This document shows, piece by piece, positions 49,463 to 57,352 of a stretch of 64,000 nucleotides of DNA. The stretch is from Bacteroidota bacterium. Lineage in GTDB: Bacteria; Bacteroidota; Bacteroidia; Palsa-948. The number at the start of each line of letters is the position of its first letter. Positions within the stretch are counted from its first letter, which is position 1. The notes beneath the pieces were generated by a model. That model was not told the origin of the DNA. It saw nothing but the letters and a program-made list of their open reading frames with translations, and did not search any database. The stretch spans positions 1 to 64,000 of the forward strand of contig JACQAL010000076.1 of NCBI GenBank assembly GCA_016195025.1. The letters are read 5' to 3'. Position numbers and translations under genes: made by a program.

Positions 49463-50552
49463 GGGAAAAGTTTTAGTGGCAATGAGCGGGGGAATTGATA
49501 GTTCCATGGCAGCGCTTTTTCTTCACGAGCAGGGTTACGAAGTGATTGGAATCACTATGAAAACATGGGACTATGCTTCTTCGGGCGGCTCGAAAAAAGA
49601 AACCGGCTGCTGCAGTTTGGATTCCATCAACGATGCACGCACTATTTCCGTTACCTACGGATTTCCGCATTACGTACTCGATTTGCGAAGCGAGTTTGGC
49701 GAATCCATCATCACTGATTTTGTAAACGAATATCTTGCCGGGCGCACTCCCAATCCCTGCGTGCTGTGCAACACCTATATTAAATGGGATGCGCTGCTCA
49801 GGCGTGCCGACCAGTTGAACTGTGAGTTCATTGCTACCGGACATTACGCGCGCATCCGCTATGAGAACGGGCGCTCTGTTTTGTCAAAGGGAATGGACGA
49901 TACAAAAGACCAGTCGTATGTGCTCTGGGGATTATCTCAGCAAAGTTTGAGGCGCACTATTTTTCCGCTTGCCAATCTTTCGAAGAAACAAGTGCGCGCC
50001 ATTGCTGTTGAAAAAGGATTTGCTGACCTTGCCAATAAGAGCGAGAGTTATGAAATATGTTTTATTCCCGATAATGATTACCGGAGTTTTCTCCGCAGGC
50101 GGGTTCCTGATATAAATACAAAAGCAGGCGAAGGAAATTTTATCTTAGCCGATGGAACTGTAGTTGGAAAACACAAGGGTTATCCTTTCTATACCATTGG
50201 GCAGCGCAAGGGTTTGGAAATTGCAGTGGGCGAGCCGCTCTACGTTACAAAAATAGAACCGCAAACCAACACCGTGATGCTTGGCTCTGCCGAAGACGTG
50301 AAACAACAGCGCATGAAAGTGAGCAAACTGAATTTAGTCAAGTACGCGCGGCTTCCTGAAAATTTCCAGGCGCTTACGCGAATCAGGCATAAGGATGCAG
50401 GCAGCATGAGCACCGTAAACCAGATTTCAGAAACCGAAGCTGAAGTTTTTTTCCACCGGAAGGTTTCCGCCATTGCGCCCGGGCAGTCGGCTGTGTTTTA
50501 TGAAGGAGAAGATGTGGTGGGCGGAGGAATTATTGAATCATCTGATAGTTGA
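49455..50552 (+). CDS. mnmA: tRNA-specific 2-thiouridylase MnmA
   Basis: MnmA puts sulphur on U34 of glutamate, glutamine and lysine tRNAs, using ATP and a persulphide. The 365-residue protein has the PP-loop VAMSGGIDSSMAALFLHEQG, a catalytic cysteine in GRTPNPCVLCNTYIKW, the GHYARI motif, DQSYVLWGLSQQSL, the second active-site cysteine in SESYEICFIPDNDYRSFL, and the C-terminal barrel. Length is normal. It ends at TGA 50550-50552, which is inside the left direct repeat of the MITE-like segment. Confidence 0.96.
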   Translation: MSKGKVLVAMSGGIDSSMAALFLHEQGYEVIGITMKTWDYASSGGSKKETGCCSLDSINDARTISVTYGFPHYVLDLRSEFGESIITDFVNEYLAGRTPNPCVLCNTYIKWDALLRRADQLNCEFIATGHYARIRYENGRSVLSKGMDDTKDQSYVLWGLSQQSLRRTIFPLANLSKKQVRAIAVEKGFADLANKSESYEICFIPDNDYRSFLRRRVPDINTKAGEGNFILADGTVVGKHKGYPFYTIGQRKGLEIAVGEPLYVTKIEPQTNTVMLGSAEDVKQQRMKVSKLNLVKYARLPENFQALTRIRHKDAGSMSTVNQISETEAEVFFHRKVSAIAPGQSAVFYEGEDVVGGGIIESSDS

Positions 50553-50806
50553 AATTTAATAATGTAAGTTGCCACCTATTGAATGATAGGAATTGATAAA
50601 ATAATGCAAATGCCGCGAACAAATGTTATCCATATAGGACTTACGCAGAAGTTTAGTGAGTATTGTCATTTCGACCATAGGGAGAAATCTCGTATGTTTG
50701 GCACAAAGGAGATTCCTCGCTTCGCTCGGAATGACACCGTTTTGCGTAAGTCCTGCCATATAAATGACCATTATTGAAGGTAGCAACTTGCGTTAATAGT
50801 TGAAAT
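50545..50806. mobile_element. Nested MITE-like element between mnmA and a lipoprotein gene
   Basis: Three nested features are visible. An 11-bp direct repeat ATAGTTGAAAT at 50545-50555 and 50796-50806 could be a target duplication. An outer inverted repeat AAGTTGCCACCT (50566-50577) pairs with AGGTAGCAACTT (50778-50789), one mismatch. An inner perfect inverted repeat AGGACTTACGCA (50636-50647) pairs with TGCGTAAGTCCT (50743-50754). The inner part (119 bp) carries two facing copies of the REP-like GTCATTTCGAnnnn...GAGAAATCTC unit. There is no open frame for a transposase, so it would need one from another locus. The right direct repeat includes the start codon of the next gene. Confidence 0.8.
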
Positions 50807-51476
50807 GAAAAAAATAGTACATATTACATTTTACTTTTTACTTCTCTCTTCCTGTCATAAAGATAAACCTGTTGTTCCGCCTCCCGATTTGGGCTATGCT
50901 TATTTTCCCCTTACCATAGGGCATTATGTGATTTATAATGTTGACTCCACAGTACTGGATACAAAATCAAATGTGGATACTACCTTCCGCTATCAACTCA
51001 AAGAAGTGGCGGCAGAACTATTTTACGATAATGCCGGAAGACCTACCTATAAGATATTCCGCTATAAAAGAAGTATTGATACCCTACCCTGGCAAAGCAC
51101 CCCGCAGCAGGTATGGACAGCCAACCGAACCGCCACCACTGCGGAAAGAACCGAAGAAAATATTCGCTACATCAAACTTGTGTTTCCCGTTAAGCAGGGC
51201 AAGCAATGGAACGGCAATGCCTTTAACATTCTCGGTGAAAAGGACTATGAAATCATTTCGCTTGACCAGAAAGAAACCATCGGCACGCTCAGTTTTGATT
51301 CAACGCTCACGGTTAAACAATTCGAGCAGAAAGATTTAATTGAAACTATTTACGAAGCCGAAAAGTATGCCCGTAATGCAGGGCTTGTGTATAAAGAGCG
51401 CGATAGTTTATACTGGGGCGGGGGAGATACCGTGGGTTATACATTCACACAAAAAATAGTTTCGTATGGAAAATAA
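50805..51476 (+). CDS. Hypothetical lipoprotein
   Basis: This 223-residue protein has a lipoprotein signal (ITFYFLLLSSC, lipidation at Cys17) followed by a proline-rich stretch (HKDKPVVPPPDLGYAYFPLT) and a mostly beta-looking domain (YFPLTIGHYVIYNVDSTVLD, TFRYQLKEVAAELFYD, KIFRYKRSIDTLPW, KLVFPVKQGKQWNGNAFNIL). I do not recognise the family, but similar short lipoproteins are common in Bacteroidota. It stands alone, with the MITE upstream and a terminator about 150 bp downstream. Its start codon lies in the MITE's right repeat. Confidence 0.7.
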   Translation: MKKIVHITFYFLLLSSCHKDKPVVPPPDLGYAYFPLTIGHYVIYNVDSTVLDTKSNVDTTFRYQLKEVAAELFYDNAGRPTYKIFRYKRSIDTLPWQSTPQQVWTANRTATTAERTEENIRYIKLVFPVKQGKQWNGNAFNILGEKDYEIISLDQKETIGTLSFDSTLTVKQFEQKDLIETIYEAEKYARNAGLVYKERDSLYWGGGDTVGYTFTQKIVSYGK

Positions 51477-51624
51477 TCAATTATCGAAATAATAAGCGCT
51501 ATCCGTTCCCGCAATAAAGGCGCTATTCATAATTGTTCATATCCTGTTCAGCAAAGGTGTATAAGTTTATTTGCTAAACTGTACATCCGCGTTTCTTAAC
51601 TGCCTTTTTGTTGTTTTCTGCCGG

Positions 51625-51660
51625 AGCAGCGCTTCCTGAAAAGGGGCGCTGCTTTTTTTT
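51625..51660 (+). terminator. Intrinsic terminator before array 3
   Basis: AGCAGCGC (51625-51632) pairs with GCGCTGCT (51646-51653), followed by eight T. It would end the plus-strand transcript of the lipoprotein gene, or at least shield the array that starts 30 bases later. Confidence 0.85.
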
Positions 51661-51690
51661 AGCAGGAAACGTGCCGGAACAGGCATTACT

Positions 51691-52047
51691 GCGGTTATTC
51701 TCATCGTATCAGCGGCTGTCCTCCTCGTGATGGCGGCTATCCTCCTCGTGATGGCGGCTGTCCTCCTCGTGATGGCGGCTGCCATCATCGTGACAGCGGC
51801 TGTCCTCATCGTGACAGCGGCTGCCCCAATCGTGACAGCGGCTATTCTCATCGGGACAACGCCTGCTACGATGATTGCAGTTATTGTCCTCCCCGGGACA
51901 ACGCCTGCTACGATGATTGCAGTTATTGTCCTCCCCGGGACAGCGCCTGCTACGATGATTGCGGTTATTGTCCTCCCCGGGGCAGCGCCTGCTACGATGA
52001 TTGCAGTTCCTGTCCTCAGCGTAGCAGTACCTGCAACGAGGATTGCG
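51691..52047. repeat. 21-bp-period tandem array 3 (17 units)
   Basis: Seventeen contiguous units of 21 bases. The first eight are close to GCGGCTGTCCTCCTCGTGATG; from 51859 two unit types alternate (ACGCCTGCTACGATGATTGCA and GTTATTGTCCTCCCCGGGACA), giving a 42-base higher period. The array is GC-rich, unlike array 1. Long frames stay open on both strands because the period is a multiple of three, so apparent ORFs here are not evidence of genes. It ends 84 bp before the relic at 52132-52230. Other parts of 51477-52386 show no gene. Confidence 0.92.
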
Positions 52048-52131
52048 GGACACATCCATTGCAAGGCGGCTCCACAAAAAAAATAGTTCAACAATATTTT
52101 GCATATTAACATTTTATTTTACATTTGTTCT

Positions 52132-52230
52132 CAAGCGGGAAAAACCTTTCTCGGCTATGTGCAGTGGAACGACAGCAAGAACAAAAACCGCAGAGGTCCG
52201 GCAGGTGACCTCATTACTTTTGTGATATGA
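52132..52230 (+). pseudogene. Relic of the 266-aa protein family (C-terminal 32 codons)
   Basis: The frame reads QAGKTFLGYVQWNDSKNKNR to a TGA at 52228-52230, clearly homologous to the end of the gene at 14545-15345 (IGKTLFMYLQWNDSKNPV). No upstream coding part remains; array 3 lies just before it. The pattern repeats the layout at array 1 with the gene body missing. Confidence 0.8.
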
Positions 52231-52386
52231 GAAAAGTGCGGATAGTGAAATGAAACTTTTCCTTCGCCTTGCCGGCACAACGAAAAGAAAAAATAAAAAT
52301 CATAAAATAACAAAAGGCAAAAACATAAAAAAAAACTTTGAAAGCCATGAAATTAAAATTAAATACTAACTTTTAAAATTAAAATT

Positions 52387-52971
52387 ATGAAAAAAAAGAT
52401 TAAATATTTTATTGTTTGTTTTTTATTGGGTTTTATCTTTTCATGTCAAAAAAAAGATTTAAATCCTGCTGTAGTTTCGACAAATTCTATTGATAACAAC
52501 ACAACAACTGCCTACCGCAGTAATAACAACAACGGGGATGGTTCTACTTCTAAGCCAAATTTATGCGTCTGCCCAGGATTTAAATTACAAAGCGATGCAA
52601 GTGGATTTAGTTGCCCTTCTGGAGATGGTTGCTCTAAAATAGTGCCATGCCCATGCCCTTCGTGTGGATGCGCTGCAAGAGTAAGAGGAGCATTTCTTAT
52701 ACCCAACTTTCATGCGTTTGAAAATGCTTTAAAGGCAGGCACACTCGCTGCTTTTTTCAATTCATCTCAATGGTTGCAAGTTTTTCCGGAATTAAATGAT
52801 GTACAAAATATATCATTACTTGTCAAGTTGCGCTCAGGCGCTGTTACTTTTGTTCAAGTTCCAAATGCAAATACAAATACTGTTTTTAATTTAGCAGTTA
52901 ATGCATCATTGGTAAACAACTTTACTGTATCAGATGTTCAATTTGCAGCAGAAACGCCTGCCGGAATTTAA
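52387..52971 (+). CDS. Cysteine-rich lipoprotein, unknown function
   Basis: The 194-residue protein has a lipoprotein signal (IVCFLLGFIFSC, lipidation at Cys20) and an Asn/Thr-rich linker. A cysteine cluster follows at about residues 58-95 (NLCVCPGFKLQ, CPSGDGCSKIVPCPCPSCGC) with eleven cysteines, and then a domain ending in SVSDVQF-like beta strands. The cluster could hold metal or form disulphides. Codon use is more AT-rich than in the core genes around it, so it may be recently acquired with the next two genes. A strong hairpin follows at 52991-53026. Confidence 0.7.
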   Translation: MKKKIKYFIVCFLLGFIFSCQKKDLNPAVVSTNSIDNNTTTAYRSNNNNGDGSTSKPNLCVCPGFKLQSDASGFSCPSGDGCSKIVPCPCPSCGCAARVRGAFLIPNFHAFENALKAGTLAAFFNSSQWLQVFPELNDVQNISLLVKLRSGAVTFVQVPNANTNTVFNLAVNASLVNNFTVSDVQFAAETPAGI

Positions 52972-52990
52972 AAATTAAAATAGAATCATT

Positions 52991-53030
52991 ATAATACCGA
53001 ATTACAATTGTGTAATTCGGTATTATCTTT
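52991..53030 (+). terminator. 16-bp perfect hairpin after the Cys-rich lipoprotein gene
   Basis: ATAATACCGAATTACA (52991-53006) pairs perfectly with TGTAATTCGGTATTAT (53011-53026) around ATTG, then CTTT. It ends at the start of the next gene (53031), so it may end the first transcript or serve as a start-site hairpin for the second. Confidence 0.75.
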
Positions 53031-54170
53031 ATGAACATGAAATTAATTTATTCATCAGGCATTTTGATATTGTTTTCTATTATTGGTTGTAAGAATCAAA
53101 CTTCTTTTTTAATACCGGATAGAGAGATAAAAATAAATTTTCCGGAACAAAAAAATGAGATATGGAGTTATTCAGATAATATATGCAATATAAACAAGCA
53201 GGAATATATTGCATACGCATCTAATAAAACTAAAAAACTCAATTTAATAAATATCGAAAACAATAAGATTGAATATAGTATCCCTCTTACGAATTTGGAT
53301 TCACTGTTCAATCAATATATGAATCCATTAAAATTTTTTATTCATAATTTAGATTCCATTTTCATACTTCCAAATGAATCAAAAAATATAATTCTAATTG
53401 GAAGACAAGGTGAAATATTAAATCAATGGCACATTAATTTGAGTAATAAATATGACTATGTTTTATCGGGTTTTTATACAAGTCCTTTTATATATTTGAA
53501 TCGTAAAATTTATATTCGTTTTGTTCCTCTGATTTCTGCATTTAAACAAAAAAGGGATTATTTTACTTGTCTACCAGAAATTGCTATTAACATTTTTAAC
53601 ACAAATGAATATATAAAATTTATTGGTGGTTGGCCTGAAAAATATTTAAAGGAAAATCATTATGGAGACTATCCTTCGCGCTGTATGGATAATTCAGAAC
53701 AATCAATTTATTCGTATGACTCAGAACATGATATTTATATTTATCATAATGATAAACTCATAAAAAAAGCATTAGCAAAAAGCAAATTTATAGATAATTT
53801 TGAATTATTTGCAGATGATAGCGTTGGTAACATATCTTATACTATGAAATATTTAATCACCGCCCCGCGATATGGAAAAATTTATTATGACCGCTATAGG
53901 AAATTAATATACCGAATTGCTTTTCCAAAAACAGAATATGTAAATGAAGATAAAACTACAGTAAAACGAATCACTGATAGGCCATGGTCAATTATTATTT
54001 TAAACTCTGATTTTCAAAAAATCGATGAGATTTTATTCGACCCATTTAAATATAATTCAGGTCCTTTATATGTAACAAACGATGGACTTTTAATTCCAAA
54101 AGCGAATGAGCATTCACAGCAAGATAATACTTACAACTGGAATTTTATTTTATTCAAAATAAAAAAATGA
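53031..54170 (+). CDS. DUF4221-type lipoprotein
   Basis: The 379-residue lipoprotein has a signal ending LFSIIGC (lipidation at Cys20) and a propeller-like body with repeated beta blocks (LNLINIENNKIEYSIPLTNL, NIILIGRQGEILNQWHINLS, YIRFVPLISAFK, GPLYVTNDGLLIPKANEHSQ). It resembles DUF4221 proteins of Bacteroidota, six-bladed propellers of unknown role, often near other lipoproteins and small exported peptides. Start choice between 53031 and 53037 is open. It overlaps the next lipoprotein gene by 4 bp, so they are coupled. The gene is clearly AT-rich. Confidence 0.72.
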   Translation: MNMKLIYSSGILILFSIIGCKNQTSFLIPDREIKINFPEQKNEIWSYSDNICNINKQEYIAYASNKTKKLNLINIENNKIEYSIPLTNLDSLFNQYMNPLKFFIHNLDSIFILPNESKNIILIGRQGEILNQWHINLSNKYDYVLSGFYTSPFIYLNRKIYIRFVPLISAFKQKRDYFTCLPEIAINIFNTNEYIKFIGGWPEKYLKENHYGDYPSRCMDNSEQSIYSYDSEHDIYIYHNDKLIKKALAKSKFIDNFELFADDSVGNISYTMKYLITAPRYGKIYYDRYRKLIYRIAFPKTEYVNEDKTTVKRITDRPWSIIILNSDFQKIDEILFDPFKYNSGPLYVTNDGLLIPKANEHSQQDNTYNWNFILFKIKK

Positions 54171-54649
54171 AAAGTTATTTACATTTTTTTATAGTTATTA
54201 CTTCTATTTTAGGTCTGTGTATATTACATTCGTGCAGCAATTCGCCCAAAAAAACTATCAACAAAAACACTTCTATATTTTCGAATTATCTACAGGAACA
54301 ATTTAATATACAGATTCCTCATAAAAAACATTTCTATATAACAGTTCCTCAAAATGGTTGTCAGGGTGCTATTGCAAATTCACTTAATTGTATTGATGAA
54401 TTTGCAAACCCATCTTCCAATATTTCAATACTTGTTGCAAATGAAGCGGCTGCCTCAAAATATTTAACTAAGAATTGGAATATAATAAACGATAAAGCTG
54501 ACGCTTTAGATATTCTAAATCTTCCCATCAGTAATGTTTCAATAATTATCACTGAAAATGATACGATAAGTTTAATCAAATCATCCAATCAGTGTGAGTA
54601 TAATATAATCAATGATTTTTTAGGTATGCTACAGGATACTATGCGTTAA
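54167..54649 (+). CDS. Small lipoprotein, partner of the DUF4221-type gene
   Basis: This 160-residue protein has a signal ending LCILHSC (lipidation at Cys23). The body (FNIQIPHKKHFYITVPQNGC, QGAIANSLNCIDEFANPSSN, ISILVANEAAASKYLTKNWN) could have a thioredoxin-like or Rossmann-like order, but no motif is convincing. The cysteines at C65 and C74 are spaced like neither a CXXC site nor a haem site. It overlaps the DUF4221 gene by 4 bp and shares its AT-rich codon use. Confidence 0.65.
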   Translation: MKSYLHFFIVITSILGLCILHSCSNSPKKTINKNTSIFSNYLQEQFNIQIPHKKHFYITVPQNGCQGAIANSLNCIDEFANPSSNISILVANEAAASKYLTKNWNIINDKADALDILNLPISNVSIIITENDTISLIKSSNQCEYNIINDFLGMLQDTMR

Positions 54650-54877
54650 AAATACACACAGTCATTTAATTTGTTTCGCGGACAAAAGCGCACAGGCGAT
54701 GTGATTGACGCGCTGCACACGCGCGAAACGAGTATTAAAACCTTGCTCCGAAAACTGCTGAACGATATTCCTGTGAGCACATGGAACGATACCGACCGCG
54801 GCACCTTCAAGTCTACAGAAGTGGGAGATACCTTTAACGTGCATGCCGAAGTTTTGGAGTGGGCATATCCTGCGTGA
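54650..54877 (+). pseudogene. Orphan 3' coding fragment, GC-richer than its neighbours
   Basis: The frame after the previous stop reads KYTQSFNLFRGQKRTGDVID to a stop at 54877 (ending VLEWAYPA), about 75 codons. It has no ATG near its start, only a TTG at 54671, and base composition closer to the core than to the AT-rich lipoprotein genes just before it. It looks like the 3' part of a gene whose 5' end was lost when the AT-rich segment was placed upstream. I do not recognise the protein. Confidence 0.45.
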
Positions 54878-54939
54878 GTTATTTCAGCCACCGAGACACT
54901 ACCAAACAGTACGCATATCAACGATTCTGCCTTTTCTTT

Positions 54940-54947
54940 TATCTTTG
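54940..54947 (+). promoter_or_regulatory. -7 promoter element for the S8 peptidase
   Basis: TATCTTTG matches TAnnTTTG and ends 6 bases before the ATG at 54954, so the transcript is probably nearly leaderless. Confidence 0.65.
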
Positions 54948-54953
54948 CGTTGA

Positions 54954-56702
54954 ATGAAACAGTTATTTACTTTTTTTCTTTTTGCCAACTGCCAACTGCT
55001 GATTGCCGACTGCTGTTTCGCCCAGCCCACCAAATACTGGATTCAGTTTACCGATAGGAATAATACGCCTTACAGCATTTCAAACCCTTCGCAATATCTT
55101 TCTGCGCGCGCCATTCAGCGCAGGGCGAATCAAAGCATTCCCGTTGTGCAGAATGATTTGCCGGTGAATGCAAATTATATTGACAGCGTTGCCAGCGTTC
55201 CGAACGTAACCGTTCTCAACCGCGAAAAATGGTTCAACGCCATTACCATTCAAACCAGCGATACCAATGCGGTGAATACCATCCTGGCGTTTCCGTTTGT
55301 AAAGAAAACACAGGCGGTGCAGCGGCACATCAAAACAAATGACGAATTACGAATGACGAATTATGAATTAGATAATCGCAACAACAAGTTTCCTTTTTAT
55401 CATCCAGTCATCCAGCCATCTAACCATCCGGTTATCGAACCATCCAACCATCCAGCCATCCAGTCATCCAATCTTCCAATCCTCCAATCCTCCTCTTCCT
55501 ACAATTATGGTTTATCCTTCAACCAGGTGAACATGCTTGGAGGCGTGTGCATGCATAACATGGGCTTTGACGGCAAGGGAGTGGTGATTGCCATTCTCGA
55601 TGTGGGCTTTCAGCATTATGATTCTGCCGCTGCGTTTGATTCCATCCGCGCCAACAAGCAGGTGCTCGGCTACTGGAATTTTGTGAACCGCGATTCTTCT
55701 TTTTATTCCGTTGCCGGAGATGTGCACGGTGCGTGGTGCCTTTCGCTCATGGCGGGAAACATTCCCGGACAATTAGTCGGCACGGCTCCCAAGGCAAAGT
55801 ATTGGCTGTTGGTTACCGAATACGGTCCTTCAGAAAATATTATTGAAGAAGATAACTGGGTGAGCGGTGCGGAATTTGCCGACAGCGCGGGCGCAGATGT
55901 TCTTTCCACTTCGCTCGGCTATACGCAGTTTGACGACAGCACCGTGAATCATACGTATGCCGATATGAACGGGCACACCGCGCGCATTTCCATTGCCAGC
56001 GCCATTGCCGCAAGCAAGGGAATGGTTCCGGTTTGCGCGGCAGGAAATTCAGGTTGGAGTCCCTGGCATTTTATTGGCGCGCCTGCCGATGCCGACAGCA
56101 CTCTTGCCGTGGGCGCGGTGGATTCCATGAGCAATTATGTCGGCTTCAGTTCAAAAGGTCCTTCATACGATGGAAGAGTGAAACCCAATGTTGCCGCGCA
56201 GGGCGATCATCCGTACACGACAGACCTTGCGGGAGGAACGTATAATTCTTTCAGCGGAACTTCTTTTGCCTGCCCGCTCACTGCGGGAATGACGGCTTGT
56301 TTGTGGCAGGCGCATACGGCAAAAACATCTATGGAAATTTACAATGCCATTCAGCAAAGCGCCAGCCATTATACAACTCCCGATACGCTGACGGGCTATG
56401 GCATTCCTGATTTCTGCAAAGCGCATCAGATTCTTACTTCGGTGCCCGAAAATTTTTCCGATGAAAATATTTTTGTGTTTCCGAATCCATCGGCTGACGG
56501 AAGGTTCACCGTTCAGAGTTCAGGGTTGAATGTTCAGGGTTTGGAAATTTACAATGTGTTGGGAGAAAAAGTGACACGAAGTGTCATTCCGAACACAGTG
56601 AGGAATCTCACCATTGATATTTCAAATCAGCCCGGAGGTGTTTATGTGCTGAAAGCAATTGCCGGGAATAAAAATTATTTGCTGAAACTTGTAAAGTATT
56701 AA
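54954..56702 (+). CDS. Subtilisin-like S8 serine peptidase with T9SS type A sorting domain
   Basis: The 582-residue protein has a signal peptide (MKQLFTFFLFANCQLLIADC), a propeptide-like N-terminal region, and the subtilase domain: Asp in VVIAILDVGFQHYD, His in GDVHGAWCLSLMAGN, the oxyanion Asn in VCAAGNSGWSPW, and Ser in FSGTSFACPLTAGMT. The type A sorting domain follows (NIFVFPNPSADGRFTVQSSG, GVYVLKAIAGNKNYLLKL). It is a secreted peptidase. Three repeats were read in frame: CGAATTACGAATGAC units (DELRMTNYELDN), CATCCAACCATCCAG units (HPVIQPSNHPVIEPSN; about 55405-55490) and a REP-like unit in the sorting domain (TRSVIPNTVRNL; 56582-56610). Confidence 0.92.
   Translation: MKQLFTFFLFANCQLLIADCCFAQPTKYWIQFTDRNNTPYSISNPSQYLSARAIQRRANQSIPVVQNDLPVNANYIDSVASVPNVTVLNREKWFNAITIQTSDTNAVNTILAFPFVKKTQAVQRHIKTNDELRMTNYELDNRNNKFPFYHPVIQPSNHPVIEPSNHPAIQSSNLPILQSSSSYNYGLSFNQVNMLGGVCMHNMGFDGKGVVIAILDVGFQHYDSAAAFDSIRANKQVLGYWNFVNRDSSFYSVAGDVHGAWCLSLMAGNIPGQLVGTAPKAKYWLLVTEYGPSENIIEEDNWVSGAEFADSAGADVLSTSLGYTQFDDSTVNHTYADMNGHTARISIASAIAASKGMVPVCAAGNSGWSPWHFIGAPADADSTLAVGAVDSMSNYVGFSSKGPSYDGRVKPNVAAQGDHPYTTDLAGGTYNSFSGTSFACPLTAGMTACLWQAHTAKTSMEIYNAIQQSASHYTTPDTLTGYGIPDFCKAHQILTSVPENFSDENIFVFPNPSADGRFTVQSSGLNVQGLEIYNVLGEKVTRSVIPNTVRNLTIDISNQPGGVYVLKAIAGNKNYLLKLVKY
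56582..56610 (+). repeat. REP-like unit inside the S8 peptidase sorting domain
   Basis: TGTCATTCCGAACACAGTGAGGAATCTCACC is a variant of the GTCATTTCGAGC...GAGAAATCTC unit seen in cinA and the MITE. It is read as SVIPNTVRNL, between the conserved GEKV and IDIS segments of the sorting domain. Confidence 0.65.
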
Positions 56703-57352
56703 TTTTTTGCCAGCACCAATTGGTTGTTGCAAAAAGAATATTCTTCCTTATTATAGTTGGAGCAAACAATTACCAATCGTTCATTGGCAAATTGTGAAAT
56801 GAGTTGCTGAAACCAGTTTACAGCATCTGCATCAAGATTGGTTGCCGGCTCATCGAGCAGGAGCAGGGGAGTGGCAGATAAAACAGCAAGCGAAAGTTTG
56901 GCGCGCTGTTTCATTCCCGAAGAAAAATTCCGTATCTCTTTGTTGGCTGATGATTTCAATCCGGAAATAGAAATTATATCTTCTTCCTTTAGAGAGGAAA
57001 TAAACTTTTTGAATTTGCCGTGAAACGAAACACATTCTTTCCATGTCATTTCTTCGGGCAATTCTAAATAGGGTGCGGCATACGATAAAAGCCCCCTTGC
57101 AACTTCCCCCGAAGGGGGAAGGGTTGTTCCTTGTTGGCTGTTTGCTTCTGACTTCTGACTTCTGACTTCTAACTTAACTTCTCCTTCCGTTTGACTCATG
57201 GCTCCTGAAATTATCTGAAGCAAGGTTGATTTGCCGTAACCGTTTGAACCGAGAATAACATATTTTTCTTTCTCTCAAAATTCATAATCAATGTTTCTGA
57301 AAACCCATTCACGGTTAAAACGCTTTCCTATATTTTCAAGAATAATTTTCAA
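56699..57352 (-). pseudogene. ABC transporter ATPase with a nonsense codon
   Basis: Read from a TTG at 57352 (overlapping the upstream patatin stop), the frame encodes MKIILENIGKRFNREWVFRN, then a TGA at 57277-57275 (codon 26). It continues in frame with Walker A (ILGSNGYGKSTLLQ), signature (NFSSGMKQRAKLSLAVLS) and Walker B (PLLLLDEPATNLDAD). The body also carries a repeat insertion of about 30 residues (RSQKSEANSQQGTTLPPSGE and following), formed by GACTTCT repeats and a GGGGGAAG palindrome. TGA is a normal stop in this genome (patatin and others). A shorter start at 57223 lacks Walker A and cannot make an active ATPase. A sequencing error at one base is the alternative. Confidence 0.75.
57089..57123 (-). 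repeat. Palindromic element inside the ABC ATPase pseudogene
   Basis: CTTCCCCC-GAA-GGGGGAAG (about 57103-57122), next to GCCCCCTTGC, is the same family as at 15397 and 32813. It reads as TLPPSGEVARG. Confidence 0.7.

Noticed and set aside
51567-52112. Hydrophobic or Cys/His-rich proteins in array 3
   Set aside because: Three long overlapping frames on two strands are all explained by the repeat period and none has start signals or non-repeat conserved sequence.
57275-57277. TGA recoded as an amino acid
   Set aside because: Other genes in the window end at TGA, so the code is standard and a nonsense mutation or base error is simpler.
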